NCBI GenBank assembly: GCA_902566705.1
Contig: CACFJT010000001.1
Coordinates: 1-64,000 of the forward strand
Direction of reading: 5' to 3'
Source: an uncultured Pelagibacteraceae bacterium
GTDB lineage: Bacteria; Pseudomonadota; Alphaproteobacteria; Pelagibacterales; Pelagibacteraceae
Length of the DNA stretch: 64,000 bases
The translations under genes and the position numbers were made by a program. The stretch's first letter is position 1. Every line of letters starts with the position of its first letter. This document shows, in pieces, positions 44,386 to 55,095 of the stretch. The notes beneath the pieces were generated by a model. The model ran no database searches. It saw nothing but the letters and a program-made list of their open reading frames with translations, and was not told where the DNA came from.

Positions 44386-45484
44386 AGTAAAAAAAAGAAA
44401 AATACTTTTACTTCCTGGTGATGGTATTGGTCCAGAGGTAATAACTGAGGTAAAAAAAATCATTAACTGGTTTAATGATAAAAAATCTTTAGATTTTGAA
44501 ATTGATCAGGAGCTAGTTGGTGGTTGTTCTTATGATAAACATGGCACCCCAATCACTGATGAGGTTTTTTATAAAGCACTTGAAAGTGAAGTAATTATGC
44601 TTGGAGCAGTTGGTGGTCCTACATGGGATAACCTAGAATTTTCCAAAAAACCAGAAAGAGCATTATTAAAACTTAGGAAAGAATTAAAGCTTTTTGCAAA
44701 CTTAAGGCCTGCAATTTGTTTTAAACAATTAGTCGATGCTTCAACCCTTAAGCCAGAGGTAGTTTCAGGACTAGATATAATGATAGTAAGAGAGTTAACG
44801 GGTGGAATATATTTTGGTGAACCTAGAGGAATAAAGCCAATTGAAAATGGTGAAAGAAAAGGAATTAATACTCATACATATACAACTAGTGAAATTACAA
44901 GAGTAGCTAGAGTTGCTTTTGATTTAGCAAGAAAAAGATCAAACAAAGTTACATCATGTGAAAAGTCAAATGTAATGGAGGCCGGACAATTGTGGAAAGA
45001 AGAAGTTAAAGAACTTCATGAAAAAGAATACAAAGATGTAGAGTTAAGCCATATGTTAGCAGATAACTGCGCAATGCAACTTTTAAGAAACCCAAAGCAA
45101 TTTGATGTAATTGTAACCGATAATTTATTTGGGGATATGCTGTCTGATCAAGCTTCGATGTTAACTGGATCTTTAGGTCTTTTGCCGTCAGCGTCTTTGG
45201 GTGCAAAAAATAAAGATGGTGAAATGAGAGCTATGTATGAGCCAATACATGGTTCGGCTCCTGATATAGCTGGACAAGGTATTGCAAATCCAATTGCTTC
45301 TATTTTAAGTTTTGCTATGGCTTTAAGGTACTCTTTAGATCTTGATAAAGAAGCAGATGTTTTAGAAAAGGCAGTTCAAGATGTTCTAAATGATGGATTA
45401 AGAACAAAAGACATAATGTCAGAAGGCATGAAAGAAACGTCTACTTCAGCAATGGGTGATGCGATAATTTCAAAATTGCAATAA
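44378..45484 (+). CDS. leuB: 3-isopropylmalate dehydrogenase
   Basis: The 368-residue NAD-dependent oxidative decarboxylase completes 2-oxoisocaproate formation. Family motifs are [11 protein letters not shown] at the N-terminus, the [10 protein letters not shown] loop and [19 protein letters not shown] near the C-terminus. The dmdC-like gene follows after 26 bases, so read-through into the DMSP cluster is possible. Confidence 0.97.
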   Translation: MIKVKKRKILLLPGDGIGPEVITEVKKIINWFNDKKSLDFEIDQELVGGCSYDKHGTPITDEVFYKALESEVIMLGAVGGPTWDNLEFSKKPERALLKLRKELKLFANLRPAICFKQLVDASTLKPEVVSGLDIMIVRELTGGIYFGEPRGIKPIENGERKGINTHTYTTSEITRVARVAFDLARKRSNKVTSCEKSNVMEAGQLWKEEVKELHEKEYKDVELSHMLADNCAMQLLRNPKQFDVIVTDNLFGDMLSDQASMLTGSLGLLPSASLGAKNKDGEMRAMYEPIHGSAPDIAGQGIANPIASILSFAMALRYSLDLDKEADVLEKAVQDVLNDGLRTKDIMSEGMKETSTSAMGDAIISKLQ

Positions 45485-45510
45485 AACTAGAATTATTTTA
45501 AGGTTTAAAT

Positions 45511-47274
45511 ATGCCAAGTTATACAGCTCCAGTAAAAGACATGATGTTTCTCTTTGAAAAATTAAGAGACAATAAAAATTATAATGAACTTGAAAAATAT
45601 AATGAAGTTAGTTCAGATCTAGTGAAAGATATTTTAGAGGAAGCAGCCAAGATAAATCAAAATTTAATTTTACCTCTTGCTAAATCAGGAGATGAAAATC
45701 CAGCAGTTTTAGAAAATGGTGTTGTCAGAACACCCCCAGGCTACAAAGAAGCGTATCAAAAGTATATTGAGGATGGTTGGACTTCATTGTCTTGTGATCC
45801 AAAATATGGAGGTCAAGGAATGCCAAAAACAGTAAGTGCATTTTTTGATGAAATGCTATCTTCAGCAAGCTTATCATTTAAATTATATAGTGAACTAAGT
45901 ATTGGAGCTTATAATTGTATTAATCATCATGCTTCTGATGAAATTAAAAATAAATATTTACCAAAGATTGTAGAAGGTAAGTGGAGTGGTACAATGTGTT
46001 TAACAGAACCAGTCTGTGGTACCGACCTTGGCTTGTTAAAAACTAAAGCTATTAAACAATCAGATGATACTTATAAAATCAGTGGTCAAAAAATATTCAT
46101 AACTTCAGGAGACCATGATTTAACTGAAAATATTATCCACTTAGTTTTGGCAAGATCACCAGACTCTCCATCTGGTACTAAGGGAATTAGTTTATTTTTA
46201 GTTCCAAAATATATTGTTAACCAGGATGGTAGTATTGGTCCAAGAAATGGAATCTCTACTGGATCAATTGAGAGTAAGATGGGTATCAAAGGTTCAGCAA
46301 CTTGTGTTTTAAATTTTGATGATGCAACTGGTTACATGATTGGTAACAAAGATAAAGGTCTTAGTGCAATGTTCACAATGATGAATTTAGAGCGAATAGT
46401 TGTAGGCATTCAAGGTTTAGGTATTTCTGAAATTGCTTATCAAAATTCACTTTCGTACGCAAAAGAAAGAAAGCAAGGAAAAACAAATAATTCAAAATCT
46501 AATAATGGTGCAGATTTTATAATTGATCATGCAGACATTAGAAGAACTTTACTTAATATGAAATCAATAATTGAGGGTGAAAGAGCATTATGTTTTTGGC
46601 TTTCTCAACAAACAGAAGTAAGTCTTTATCACCCAGACGAAAAAATTAAACAAGCTGCTTTAGATTACGTTTCATTAATGACGCCTGTGGTTAAATCACT
46701 TTTTACAGATTTAGCTATGGAAATTACTAGCGATGCAATGCAGATACATGGAGGATACGGATATACTAAAGACCAAGGTATTGAGCAATTATATCGAGAT
46801 AATCGTATTACCCCAATTTATGAAGGAACAAATTCCGTACAGGCTGCAGATTTAGTATTTAGAAAATTATCTAACAAAAAGGGCGATGTTATAAATAAGT
46901 TTTTAGGAATGATTAAATCTGAATGTGAGAGCAAAAATGAAAAAGTAAAAACATTTTCTAAAGAATTAAACCATTATTTAGATATTTTATCCAAATTCAC
47001 AGATTGGATAAATGATAAAAATAAAATTGAAAAGGATGATGTTAGTGCTGCAGCAAATGATTATTTAAAAAGCTTAGGTTATGTTTCAATTGCTTATGCT
47101 TGGATTAAAATTTTAGAGGTTAGTTTTAATGATTTTAATACAAATAAAGAATTTTATAGTGATAAAATAAATACAGCTAAATTTTATTTTGATAAGGTAT
47201 TACCTCGGGCTGAGTATCATTACAAATCAGCAATCTCAGGAAGCTCAAATATAATGAATTTTAAGTTTAATTAA
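45511..47274 (+). CDS. dmdC: Methylmercaptopropionyl-CoA dehydrogenase-like acyl-CoA dehydrogenase (DmdC)
   Basis: This 587-residue acyl-CoA dehydrogenase belongs to the long form with a C-terminal extension. The FAD/substrate loop CLTEPVCGTDLG, KIFITSGDHDLTENI, and the C-terminal QIHGGYGYTKDQGIEQLYRDNRITPIYEGTNSVQA (catalytic Glu in YEGT) are present. DmdC oxidises 3-methylmercaptopropionyl-CoA to methylthioacryloyl-CoA. The call leans on context: the ligase, a hydrolase and dmdA follow directly. Confidence 0.82.
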   Translation: MPSYTAPVKDMMFLFEKLRDNKNYNELEKYNEVSSDLVKDILEEAAKINQNLILPLAKSGDENPAVLENGVVRTPPGYKEAYQKYIEDGWTSLSCDPKYGGQGMPKTVSAFFDEMLSSASLSFKLYSELSIGAYNCINHHASDEIKNKYLPKIVEGKWSGTMCLTEPVCGTDLGLLKTKAIKQSDDTYKISGQKIFITSGDHDLTENIIHLVLARSPDSPSGTKGISLFLVPKYIVNQDGSIGPRNGISTGSIESKMGIKGSATCVLNFDDATGYMIGNKDKGLSAMFTMMNLERIVVGIQGLGISEIAYQNSLSYAKERKQGKTNNSKSNNGADFIIDHADIRRTLLNMKSIIEGERALCFWLSQQTEVSLYHPDEKIKQAALDYVSLMTPVVKSLFTDLAMEITSDAMQIHGGYGYTKDQGIEQLYRDNRITPIYEGTNSVQAADLVFRKLSNKKGDVINKFLGMIKSECESKNEKVKTFSKELNHYLDILSKFTDWINDKNKIEKDDVSAAANDYLKSLGYVSIAYAWIKILEVSFNDFNTNKEFYSDKINTAKFYFDKVLPRAEYHYKSAISGSSNIMNFKFN

Positions 47275-48890
47275 TGAGCCATTACGATACAAATTTAGAT
47301 AAAAATAAAGCAAATCACGTACCCCTCACTCCCTTAACTTTTTTAAAAAGAGCAAAAGAAATTTACCCAAATTATGAGGCTATAATTTATGAAGAAAAAA
47401 ATTATACCTGGGCTGAAGTTTATAAAAGAGTTGTAAAATTTGCTAGTGCATTGACAAAAATAGGTATTACAAAAGGTGACACGGTTTCATTCTTAGCTTT
47501 CAATACACCAGAGATTTTTGAAGCACACTACTCAGTACCTATGACTGGTGCAGTTCTTAATACTATAAATATAAGATTAGATGCTAAAACAATTTCCTAC
47601 ATTTTAGATCACAGCGAAGCAAAAGTGTTAGTTGTTGATAGACAACTTCATGGAGAAGTAAAAAAAGCACTAAAAACTCTTAATAAAAAAATAACTATTA
47701 TTGACATAAACGATAAATATGCTGATCAATCAAAATTGGAAAAAATTGGTGATTTAGAATATGAAAGTTTTTTAAATACAGGTGATGAAAATTATCAATG
47801 GCAAATGCCTGAAGATGAGTGGCAGGCCATATCACTAAGTTATACATCGGGCACTACAGGAAATCCGAAAGGTGTTGTTTATCATCATAGGGGAGCATAT
47901 TTAATGTCTACAGGAAGCTCAGTAGCTTGGAATATGCCAAATAGGTTAAATTTTTTAACAGTTGTTCCAATGTTTCATTGTAATGGTTGGTGTTATCCAT
48001 GGACTGTACCGATGTTAAATGGAAGAACAATTTGTTTAAGAAATATAGACATTAAAAAAATTTTTGAACTCATAGATAAATATGAAATTACTCATTTTGG
48101 TGGTGCTCCAATAGTATTGAATATGATTACCGGAGCCCCAGAAAGTGATAAGAAAAAATTAAAACAAAAAGTTTATGTTTTAACTGCTGGTGCTCCTCCA
48201 CCAAGTATAATTTTCAAAAAAATGAGAGCGCTGGGATTTGAAGTGATGCATGTATATGGTTTAACGGAAACTTATGGGCATGTAACTCAGTGTGCCTGGA
48301 ATGATGAGTGGAATAATTTCGACGAAGAAAAACAAAACGAGATTAAAGCAAGACAAGGTGTAAAGTACCCTAATACAGAAGGTGTAGTTGTTTTAGACCC
48401 TGAGACAATGAAAGAAGTTCCTAGAGACGGAAAGACAATTGGTGAAATTATGATTAGAGGAAATGTCGTTATGAAGGGATATTTCAAAGATAAAGAGGCT
48501 ACCGAAAAAGCCATGAAAGATGGTTGGTTTCACAGTGGTGATTTAGCTGTAATGCACTCTGATGGCTATATTAAAATACAAGATAGATCAAAAGATATAA
48601 TTATTTCTGGAGGAGAAAATATTTCTTCAATTGAAATTGAAAATACTTTATCCAAACACCCATCCGTTTCGATTGCTGCGGTTGTTGCAAAACCAGACGA
48701 AAAATGGGGTGAGGTGCCGTGTGCATTTATCGAGGCAGTTAAAGACAAACCAGTTAGCGAGAAAGAATTAATTGATTTTTGCAAAGAAACTTTAGCAGGC
48801 TTTAAAATTCCAAAAAAGGTTATTTTTTGTGAGTTACCAAAAACGTCAACAGGTAAAATACAAAAATTTGAACTGAGAAAACAAGTTTAG
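47274..48890 (+). CDS. dmdB: Methylmercaptopropionate-CoA ligase-like AMP-forming enzyme (DmdB)
   Basis: The 538-residue adenylate-forming acyl-CoA synthetase has the AMP signature YTSGTTGNPKG (190-200), GLTETYGH, WFHSGDLAV and the C-terminal lysine in STGKIQKFEL. In DMSP demethylation DmdB activates methylmercaptopropionate to its CoA ester. It shares one base with the dmdC stop. Substrate assignment comes mostly from the cluster; medium-chain acids are the alternative. Confidence 0.83.
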   Translation: MSHYDTNLDKNKANHVPLTPLTFLKRAKEIYPNYEAIIYEEKNYTWAEVYKRVVKFASALTKIGITKGDTVSFLAFNTPEIFEAHYSVPMTGAVLNTINIRLDAKTISYILDHSEAKVLVVDRQLHGEVKKALKTLNKKITIIDINDKYADQSKLEKIGDLEYESFLNTGDENYQWQMPEDEWQAISLSYTSGTTGNPKGVVYHHRGAYLMSTGSSVAWNMPNRLNFLTVVPMFHCNGWCYPWTVPMLNGRTICLRNIDIKKIFELIDKYEITHFGGAPIVLNMITGAPESDKKKLKQKVYVLTAGAPPPSIIFKKMRALGFEVMHVYGLTETYGHVTQCAWNDEWNNFDEEKQNEIKARQGVKYPNTEGVVVLDPETMKEVPRDGKTIGEIMIRGNVVMKGYFKDKEATEKAMKDGWFHSGDLAVMHSDGYIKIQDRSKDIIISGGENISSIEIENTLSKHPSVSIAAVVAKPDEKWGEVPCAFIEAVKDKPVSEKELIDFCKETLAGFKIPKKVIFCELPKTSTGKIQKFELRKQV

Positions 48891-48897
48891 GTAACTT

Positions 48898-49671
48898 TTG
48901 ATTTTTCAAATAGAAAATAAAAATATTCATGCATCAGATGCTGGACAGGGAATAGATCCAAATAAGGAAACAATAGTTTTTCTTCATGGAAGTGGTCTTT
49001 CTCACATAGTTTGGTCATTAAGTGAACAGTTTTTTTCTAACAAAAATTTTAATGTGTTATCCATTGATTTACCTGGGCATGGTAATTCAGATGGACCCTG
49101 TTTAGATACTATTGAAAAAATTGCTGATTGGTTAGAGCAAGTATTTGTAAAATTAAATTTAAATCAACTATTTATTGTTGGTCACTCTCAAGGATGTTTA
49201 GAGATACTTGAATATGCATCTAAATATAAAAATAGATTAAAAAAATTAGTTTTTATTGGTGGTTCAAATAGAATGCCAGTTCATCCAGATCTAATCGATT
49301 TAGCAAAAAATGGAGATATTGATGCTGTTAAATTGATGATGAAGTGGGGCTATGAAGGTTCAAAAAAATTTATAGGAGGTAATCCAGTGGAAAAAATAAT
49401 ACAGTCACCAAGAGATATTAGAGAAATATTAGCAGTCGATTTAATTGCATGTAATAATTATATCAATGGATCTGACGCTGCTAGATTAATAGACTGTCCC
49501 TCTTTATTGATATTTGGATCATTAGACAAAATGGTAAATCTAGAGTCAGGTAAAAAGTTTTCTAGTTTAATTAAAAATTCAACAACTCATATAATTGAGG
49601 GTTGTGGTCATATGATTATGATTGAAAAAGCATTCGAAATGAGAGACAAGGTTTTAGAATTTTTAAAATAA
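48898..49671 (+). CDS. Alpha/beta hydrolase in the DMSP-demethylation cluster
   Basis: The 257-residue soluble hydrolase has the oxyanion motif FLHGSG (28-33), nucleophile S98 in GHSQGC, an Asp in FGSLDKMV and the His in [10 protein letters not shown]. The start is a TTG at 48898; there is no nearby ATG that keeps the first strand. Its stop overlaps the dmdA start by one base. It is not homologous to DmdD (an enoyl-CoA hydratase), so if it acts in the pathway it would be as a thioesterase or esterase. That is inference. Confidence 0.8.
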   Translation: MIFQIENKNIHASDAGQGIDPNKETIVFLHGSGLSHIVWSLSEQFFSNKNFNVLSIDLPGHGNSDGPCLDTIEKIADWLEQVFVKLNLNQLFIVGHSQGCLEILEYASKYKNRLKKLVFIGGSNRMPVHPDLIDLAKNGDIDAVKLMMKWGYEGSKKFIGGNPVEKIIQSPRDIREILAVDLIACNNYINGSDAARLIDCPSLLIFGSLDKMVNLESGKKFSSLIKNSTTHIIEGCGHMIMIEKAFEMRDKVLEFLK

Positions 49672-50780
49672 TGAAAAGTTTTTCAATTGCAAAATCAAGA
49701 AGGCTGAGAGGCACTCCCTATACCTCTAGAATAGAAAAACAAGGAGTTACGGCTTATACAATATATAATCATATGTTGCTTCCCGCTGCGTTTGGTTCAA
49801 TTGAGGACTCATACCATCACTTAAAACAATATGTTCAAATTTGGGATGTAGCTGCTGAAAGACAGGTAGAAATTTCTGGTAAAGACTCAGCTAAATTAGT
49901 TCAGTTGATGACTTGTAGAGATTTATCTAAATCGAAAGATGGGAGATGTTATTATTGTCCAATAATTGATGATAATGCAGGTCTGATTAATGATCCAGTT
50001 GTACTTAGATTAAATGAAAATAAATGGTGGGTTTCTCTTGCTGACTCAGATGTAATATTATTTGCAAAAGGATTAGCTATTGGAAATAAATTTGATGTAA
50101 AGATTTTTGAACCTGATGTTGACATAATGGCTATACAAGGTCCAAAGTCATTTGAATTAATGGAAAAAGTTTTTGGAGATAAGATAGTTAATTTAAAATT
50201 TTTTGGTTTTGATTATTTTGAATTTGGTGGTGATAAACATTTAATTGCAAGATCTGGTTGGTCAAAACAAGGTGGTTATGAAATTTATGTTGAGCATAAT
50301 GTTTCTGGATTAAAATTATATGATCATCTTTTTGAAATTGGAAAAGAATTTAATATCAAACCAGGTTGTCCAAATTTAATAGAACGTATTGAAAGTGGAT
50401 TATTATCGTATGGAAATGATATCGATAATGGAGATAATCCTTACGAATGTGGATTTGATAAATATATTAACATAGACAGCGAAGTTAATTTTTTAGGTAA
50501 AGAGAAATTAAAAAAAATTAAATCTGAAGGAATTAAAAAAAAATTAATGGGAGTAATGCTTGATATAGATAAAATAAGTATTACAGGATCATTAGAATTA
50601 AGTGATCAAAACAATAATATAATTGGAGAATTGAGATCAGCTTGCTATTCACCACATTTTAAAAAAGTTATTGGTATTGCTATGATAAAAAAACCACACT
50701 GGAACGTCGATCAGGATATAAAAGCCAATATAAATGGTGAAATTTGTGTGGGTAAAGTTTGCGATTTACCTTTTATTTAG
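49671..50780 (+). CDS. dmdA: Dimethylsulfoniopropionate demethylase
   Basis: DmdA transfers a methyl group from DMSP to tetrahydrofolate, leaving methylmercaptopropionate. The 369-residue protein is a GcvT-like folate enzyme: [28 protein letters not shown] at the N-terminus, [14 protein letters not shown]-like block, [10 protein letters not shown] and a C-terminal domain ending with KPHW. Length and the N-terminal pattern match the SAR11 DmdA. Together with the upstream dmdC, dmdB and hydrolase it makes a compact DMSP-catabolic unit. asd starts 15 bases later. Confidence 0.9.
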   Translation: MKSFSIAKSRRLRGTPYTSRIEKQGVTAYTIYNHMLLPAAFGSIEDSYHHLKQYVQIWDVAAERQVEISGKDSAKLVQLMTCRDLSKSKDGRCYYCPIIDDNAGLINDPVVLRLNENKWWVSLADSDVILFAKGLAIGNKFDVKIFEPDVDIMAIQGPKSFELMEKVFGDKIVNLKFFGFDYFEFGGDKHLIARSGWSKQGGYEIYVEHNVSGLKLYDHLFEIGKEFNIKPGCPNLIERIESGLLSYGNDIDNGDNPYECGFDKYINIDSEVNFLGKEKLKKIKSEGIKKKLMGVMLDIDKISITGSLELSDQNNNIIGELRSACYSPHFKKVIGIAMIKKPHWNVDQDIKANINGEICVGKVCDLPFI

Positions 50781-50795
50781 TATAAAACTCTAAAT

Positions 50796-51791
50796 ATGAA
50801 CATAGCTATAGTAGGTGCAACAGGTAATGTAGGTAGAAAGACTCTTGAAGTTTTTGATAAAAAAAACTTCAAGTTTGATAATCTATATTTAGTTGCCTCA
50901 GAAAAAAGTGCAGGAAAAAAAATATTATTTAGAGATAAAGAATATGAAATTGAGAATTTAGAAAACTATGATTTTTCTAAAGCTGATATTACTTTTTTTG
51001 CAGCAGGAGGAAAAATTGCAGAAAAATATGCAGAAAATGCAGCCAAAGATACTGTGGTAATTGATAATTCAAGTTTTTTTAGGATGGATCCAGATGTACC
51101 TCTGATTGTTCCACAAGTAAACTCTTCTGAAATAAAAAAAATGAATAAAAATATTATTGCAAACCCAAACTGTTCAACAGCACAACTTGTTATTGCTCTT
51201 AAACCACTTCATGATTTATATAAAATTAAAAGAGTTGTAGTTTCAACTTATCAATCTGTTTCAGGTGGTGGAAAAAGTCCAATGGATGAATTAATTGAGC
51301 AAACTAAAAAATATTTAGATGGAAAAAAAATAGAGTCCAAAAACTTTACCAAACAAATTGCTTTTAATGTTATTCCACATATCGATGTTTTCTCTGATGA
51401 TGGATATACAAAAGAAGAATTAAAAATGACAAATGAAACAAAAAAAATATTAGATGAAACAATTGAACTTACAGCAACATGTGTTCGAATTCCAGTGCTA
51501 GTATCACACTCTGAGTCTGTTAATATAGAGTTTGAGAAACCTTTTAATTTAGATGATGTTAGAGAATCTTTAAGTAATGCAGAAGGCTGTCAGGTTATTG
51601 ATAAAAGAGAAAATGGAGGTTATAGCACTCCTTTTGAGGCAGCTGGAAATGATGAGACTTACATATCTAGAATTAGAGAGGATAAAACTAAAAAAAATTC
51701 TCTTAATTTATGGATTGTTTCAGATAATTTATTAAGAGGTGCTGCACTTAATTCTGTTGAAATCGCAGAAACAATAATTAAATCAAAATAA
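50796..51791 (+). CDS. asd: Aspartate-semialdehyde dehydrogenase
   Basis: The 331-residue NADPH-dependent enzyme reduces aspartyl phosphate, the branch point to lysine/DAP, threonine and methionine. NADP motif GATGNVGRKT (7-16), catalytic C126 (NPNCST), and SVSGGGKSPMDEL are all present. It lies between dmdA and sdhC with gaps of 15 and 4 bases. No homoserine or methionine genes are nearby. Confidence 0.96.
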   Translation: MNIAIVGATGNVGRKTLEVFDKKNFKFDNLYLVASEKSAGKKILFRDKEYEIENLENYDFSKADITFFAAGGKIAEKYAENAAKDTVVIDNSSFFRMDPDVPLIVPQVNSSEIKKMNKNIIANPNCSTAQLVIALKPLHDLYKIKRVVVSTYQSVSGGGKSPMDELIEQTKKYLDGKKIESKNFTKQIAFNVIPHIDVFSDDGYTKEELKMTNETKKILDETIELTATCVRIPVLVSHSESVNIEFEKPFNLDDVRESLSNAEGCQVIDKRENGGYSTPFEAAGNDETYISRIREDKTKKNSLNLWIVSDNLLRGAALNSVEIAETIIKSK

Positions 51792-51795
51792 TAAA

Positions 51796-52176
51796 ATGGA
51801 AAATAGACCTTTATCACCACATATACAAATTTATAAATGGCATATTTCTTCTTTAGTATCCATTTCACATAGAATTACTGGGATAATTAATTTTTTTGCA
51901 ATAACTTTAATTTGTATTTGGTTTGCTTTTATGCTTTTAGGAGAGAGTGAATATCAAACAATAAAAATTTTTTTAGAATCTTTTTTAGGGAAATTTATAT
52001 TAATTGGAATAACTTGGTCTTTTAGTTTTCAAATGTTAAGTGAGATACGACATTTAATTATGGATTTAGGTTATGGCTTTGAGTTACAAACAACTAAAAT
52101 TACAGGTCTGCTTGTTATTTTCGGTTCAATTTTTTTAACTATAGTAGTTTATATATTTGGAAGAGGAGTCATCTAA
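51796..52176 (+). CDS. sdhC: Succinate dehydrogenase cytochrome b556 subunit (haem ligand apparently missing)
   Basis: The 126-residue membrane anchor has three spans and family landmarks: RPLSPHIQIY, SISHRITGI (quinone-site Ser/His/Arg) and EIRHLIMDLGYG. In E. coli SdhC the axial haem ligand H84 lies seven residues before the His of the RH-MMMD motif. The equivalent position here is Q79 (H86 minus 7), so the haem ligand seems to be lost. The first gene of the sdhCDAB operon, it ends with a one-base overlap with sdhD. Confidence 0.92.
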   Translation: MENRPLSPHIQIYKWHISSLVSISHRITGIINFFAITLICIWFAFMLLGESEYQTIKIFLESFLGKFILIGITWSFSFQMLSEIRHLIMDLGYGFELQTTKITGLLVIFGSIFLTIVVYIFGRGVI

Positions 52177-52505
52177 TGCTACCGGTTACAAAAAAATGGT
52201 TGTTTTTAAAATTTAGCTCTTTAATTTTGTTACCTCTAATGCTTTGGTTTATTTTAAGTTTAGTTAATTTTTATGATAAAAGTTATCAAGAAATAGTTGA
52301 TTTTTTGACATCTCAACCATCTAAATCTTTAATGGGACTGTTTCTGGTATTTATTTATTTTTTTTCAGCATTAAGTATTAGTGAGGTTTTTGAGGACTAT
52401 ATAAAAGATACTAAAATCAAAAATGCCGCAAACAAAATCTTAAATTTTTTTGCTATAACAATTCCAATTTTAACAATAATTACTATTTTTAACTTAAATA
52501 CATGA
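52176..52505 (+). CDS. sdhD: Succinate dehydrogenase membrane anchor subunit (haem ligand apparently missing)
   Basis: The 109-residue protein has three spans and ends the third-span region with the quinone-site pair D74-Y75 (FEDY). In E. coli SdhD the haem ligand H71 is 11 residues before the Asp of DY; the same position here is F63. Together with Q79 in SdhC this leaves no canonical axial ligand. Identification rests on position and on the EDY motif because SdhD is variable. Confidence 0.88.
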   Translation: MLPVTKKWLFLKFSSLILLPLMLWFILSLVNFYDKSYQEIVDFLTSQPSKSLMGLFLVFIYFFSALSISEVFEDYIKDTKIKNAANKILNFFAITIPILTIITIFNLNT

Positions 52506-54277
52506 AAGCCTATAATATCATAGATCATGAGTACGATGTTGTTGTACTTGGAGCAGGTGGCTCAGGATTAAGAGCAGCTGTGGGATTAAGTGAATCTGGT
52601 TTAAAAACAGCGTGTATTTCAAAAGTGTTTCCCACAAGAAGTCATACGTCTGCTGCACAAGGTGGAATATCAGCAGCCCTAGGAAATATGGGGGAAGATG
52701 ATTGGAGATGGCATATGTATGACACTGTAAAAGGTGCAGACTGGTTAGGAGATCAAGATAGCATTGAATATTTATGTAAAGAAGCGCCCAAAGCAGTATT
52801 GGAATTGGAAAAGTATGGTGTTCCTTTTAGTCGAACAGAAGAGGGGAAAATTTATCAAAGACCATTTGGTGGTATGACCAAAAATTATGGAAATGGAATT
52901 GTTCAAAGAACTTGTGCAGCTGCAGATAGAACAGGGCATGCAATATTACATACTTTATATGGACAAGCTTTAAAACATAACACAGAATTTTTTATTGAAT
53001 ATTTTGCTTTAGATTTATTAATGAAAGATGGAGAGTGCAAAGGATTAATAGCGTGGAATCTTAATGACGGTACAATTCATAGATTTAGAGCGCATACTGT
53101 AATTATTGCAACCGGAGGATATGGAAAGGTATACTACTCTGCTACATCAGCTCATACTTGTACAGGTGATGGTAATGCCATGGTCTTAAGAGCAGGACTA
53201 CCTTTGCAAGATATGGAATTTGTACAATTTCATCCAACAGGTATTTACGGACATGGAACACTTATATCAGAAGGAGTAAGAGGTGAAGGTGGCTATTTAG
53301 TAAATTCAAAAGGTGAGAGATTTATGGAAAGATACGCCCCAAATGCAAAAGATTTAGCGTCAAGAGATGTTGTCAGTCGATCAATGTCTATAGAAATTAA
53401 TGAAGGAAGAGGTGTAGGTAAAGATCAAGATCATGTTCATTTACATTTAAGTCATTTAGACAAAAGTGTAATTGAAAATCGATTACCAGGTATCACTGAA
53501 GCTGCAAGATTGTTTGCAAATGTTGATGTTACCAAAGATCCTATACCTGTAGTTCCTACAGTTCACTATAACATGGGAGGTATTCCAACAAATTATAAAG
53601 CAGAAGTGCTAACAATGAATGGTTCTGAAAAAACAGTTCCTGGTTTAATGGCTATAGGTGAAGCAGCATGTGTTTCTGTTCATGGAGCAAACAGACTTGG
53701 TTCTAATTCATTAATTGATTTAGTAGTATTTGGAAGAGCAGCTGCAAAAAGAGCAGCTGAACTAGTAAAAACCGGAACACCACATGAAGAAATACCAGAA
53801 ACTGAAACTCAAAAGTGTTTGGATAGATTTGATAAACTTAGAAATGCTCAAGGGGATAATAGTACTGCAGAGTTAAGACTCTCGATGCAGAAAACAATGC
53901 AATCTAAGTGTGCAGTATTTAGAACAGAAAAAAATCTTAAACAAGGAGTTGATGAGATAGGCAAAACATACGATGGAATGGACTCCATTTCTGTTAAGGA
54001 TAAATCTTTAGTATTTAACACTGATTTAGTAGAAACATTAGAATTTGATAATTTAATCAGACAAGCGGTAGCAACTGTAGATTCTGCATATCACAGAAAA
54101 GAAAGCAGAGGAGCTCACGCAAGAGAAGATTATCCAAAAAGAGATGATGAAAAATTTATGCAACATACTCTTGCATGGTGTGATGGCAAAAATACAAAGA
54201 TAAGTTATAGACCAGTCCATCAATCAACTTTAACTAATGAAGTGCAATATTTTCCGCCTCAAGAACGGGTATATTAA
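52502..54277 (+). CDS. sdhA: Succinate dehydrogenase flavoprotein subunit
   Basis: This catalytic subunit (591 residues) oxidises succinate to fumarate. It has FAD motif [13 protein letters not shown], the covalent FAD histidine H48 (SHTSAAQGG), [13 protein letters not shown] and the active-site [11 protein letters not shown]. The C-terminal RxxHR-type region [11 protein letters not shown] is present. It overlaps sdhD by 4 and sdhB by 1 base. Confidence 0.98.
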   Translation: MKAYNIIDHEYDVVVLGAGGSGLRAAVGLSESGLKTACISKVFPTRSHTSAAQGGISAALGNMGEDDWRWHMYDTVKGADWLGDQDSIEYLCKEAPKAVLELEKYGVPFSRTEEGKIYQRPFGGMTKNYGNGIVQRTCAAADRTGHAILHTLYGQALKHNTEFFIEYFALDLLMKDGECKGLIAWNLNDGTIHRFRAHTVIIATGGYGKVYYSATSAHTCTGDGNAMVLRAGLPLQDMEFVQFHPTGIYGHGTLISEGVRGEGGYLVNSKGERFMERYAPNAKDLASRDVVSRSMSIEINEGRGVGKDQDHVHLHLSHLDKSVIENRLPGITEAARLFANVDVTKDPIPVVPTVHYNMGGIPTNYKAEVLTMNGSEKTVPGLMAIGEAACVSVHGANRLGSNSLIDLVVFGRAAAKRAAELVKTGTPHEEIPETETQKCLDRFDKLRNAQGDNSTAELRLSMQKTMQSKCAVFRTEKNLKQGVDEIGKTYDGMDSISVKDKSLVFNTDLVETLEFDNLIRQAVATVDSAYHRKESRGAHAREDYPKRDDEKFMQHTLAWCDGKNTKISYRPVHQSTLTNEVQYFPPQERVY

Positions 54278-55056
54278 TGGTTCAATTGAGTTTACCTAAA
54301 AATTCTGAAATTAAAAAAGGTAAGTACTTCAAAGACAAAACTGGATCAAAAAACTTAAGAAAAGTAAATATTTATAGATGGGATCCGTCCACAGATGAAG
54401 GTCCTAGAATAGATACTTATGAAGTTGACATGGATAGTTGTTCTTCAAAGGTCCTAGATATTTTAAATAAAATCAAAAATGAAATCGATTCAACTATAAC
54501 ATACAGAAGATCTTGTGCTCATGGAGTATGTGGTTCATGTGCAATGAATATGGGGGGTAAAAATGGCCTTGCTTGCACCACTCCACATGCTGAAATAGAG
54601 GGAGATATTGATATTTATCCGTTACCTCATTTAAAAGTTAAAAAAGATTTAATTGGTGATTTGGATGGATTGTACAAACAGTATCAATCAATTGAACCAT
54701 GGTTAAAAAATAATTCAACAAAAGATACTACTGAAATTTATCAATCCAAAGAAGACAGAGCAAAATTAGATGGTGCTTATGAATGTATTATGTGTGCTTG
54801 TTGCTCTACTTCTTGCCCAAGTTATTGGTGGAATGGTGATAAATATTTAGGTCCAGCAGTTTTATTGCAAGCATATAGATGGATTATTGACAGTAGAGAT
54901 GAAGAGCGAAAAGCAAGATTAAAAAAAGTTGCTGATGAATTAAAATTATATAGATGTCACACTATTTTAAATTGTACAAACGCATGTCCTAAAGGCCTGA
55001 ATCCAGCAAAAGCTATAGCTGAAATAAAAAAAATGTTAGCAACCGCAAATGTTTAA
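54277..55056 (+). CDS. sdhB: Succinate dehydrogenase iron-sulfur subunit
   Basis: The 259-residue subunit carries three clusters: [2Fe-2S] ([15 protein letters not shown] plus a later C), [4Fe-4S] ([12 protein letters not shown]) and [3Fe-4S] ([17 protein letters not shown]). It passes electrons from SdhA to ubiquinone in the membrane anchors. All cluster cysteines appear intact, in contrast with the haem positions of SdhC and SdhD. mmsA follows after 39 bases. Confidence 0.98.
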   Translation: MVQLSLPKNSEIKKGKYFKDKTGSKNLRKVNIYRWDPSTDEGPRIDTYEVDMDSCSSKVLDILNKIKNEIDSTITYRRSCAHGVCGSCAMNMGGKNGLACTTPHAEIEGDIDIYPLPHLKVKKDLIGDLDGLYKQYQSIEPWLKNNSTKDTTEIYQSKEDRAKLDGAYECIMCACCSTSCPSYWWNGDKYLGPAVLLQAYRWIIDSRDEERKARLKKVADELKLYRCHTILNCTNACPKGLNPAKAIAEIKKMLATANV

Positions 55057-55095
55057 ATAGACTATTCGATATTTTTGATCTAAAACACCGTATTC

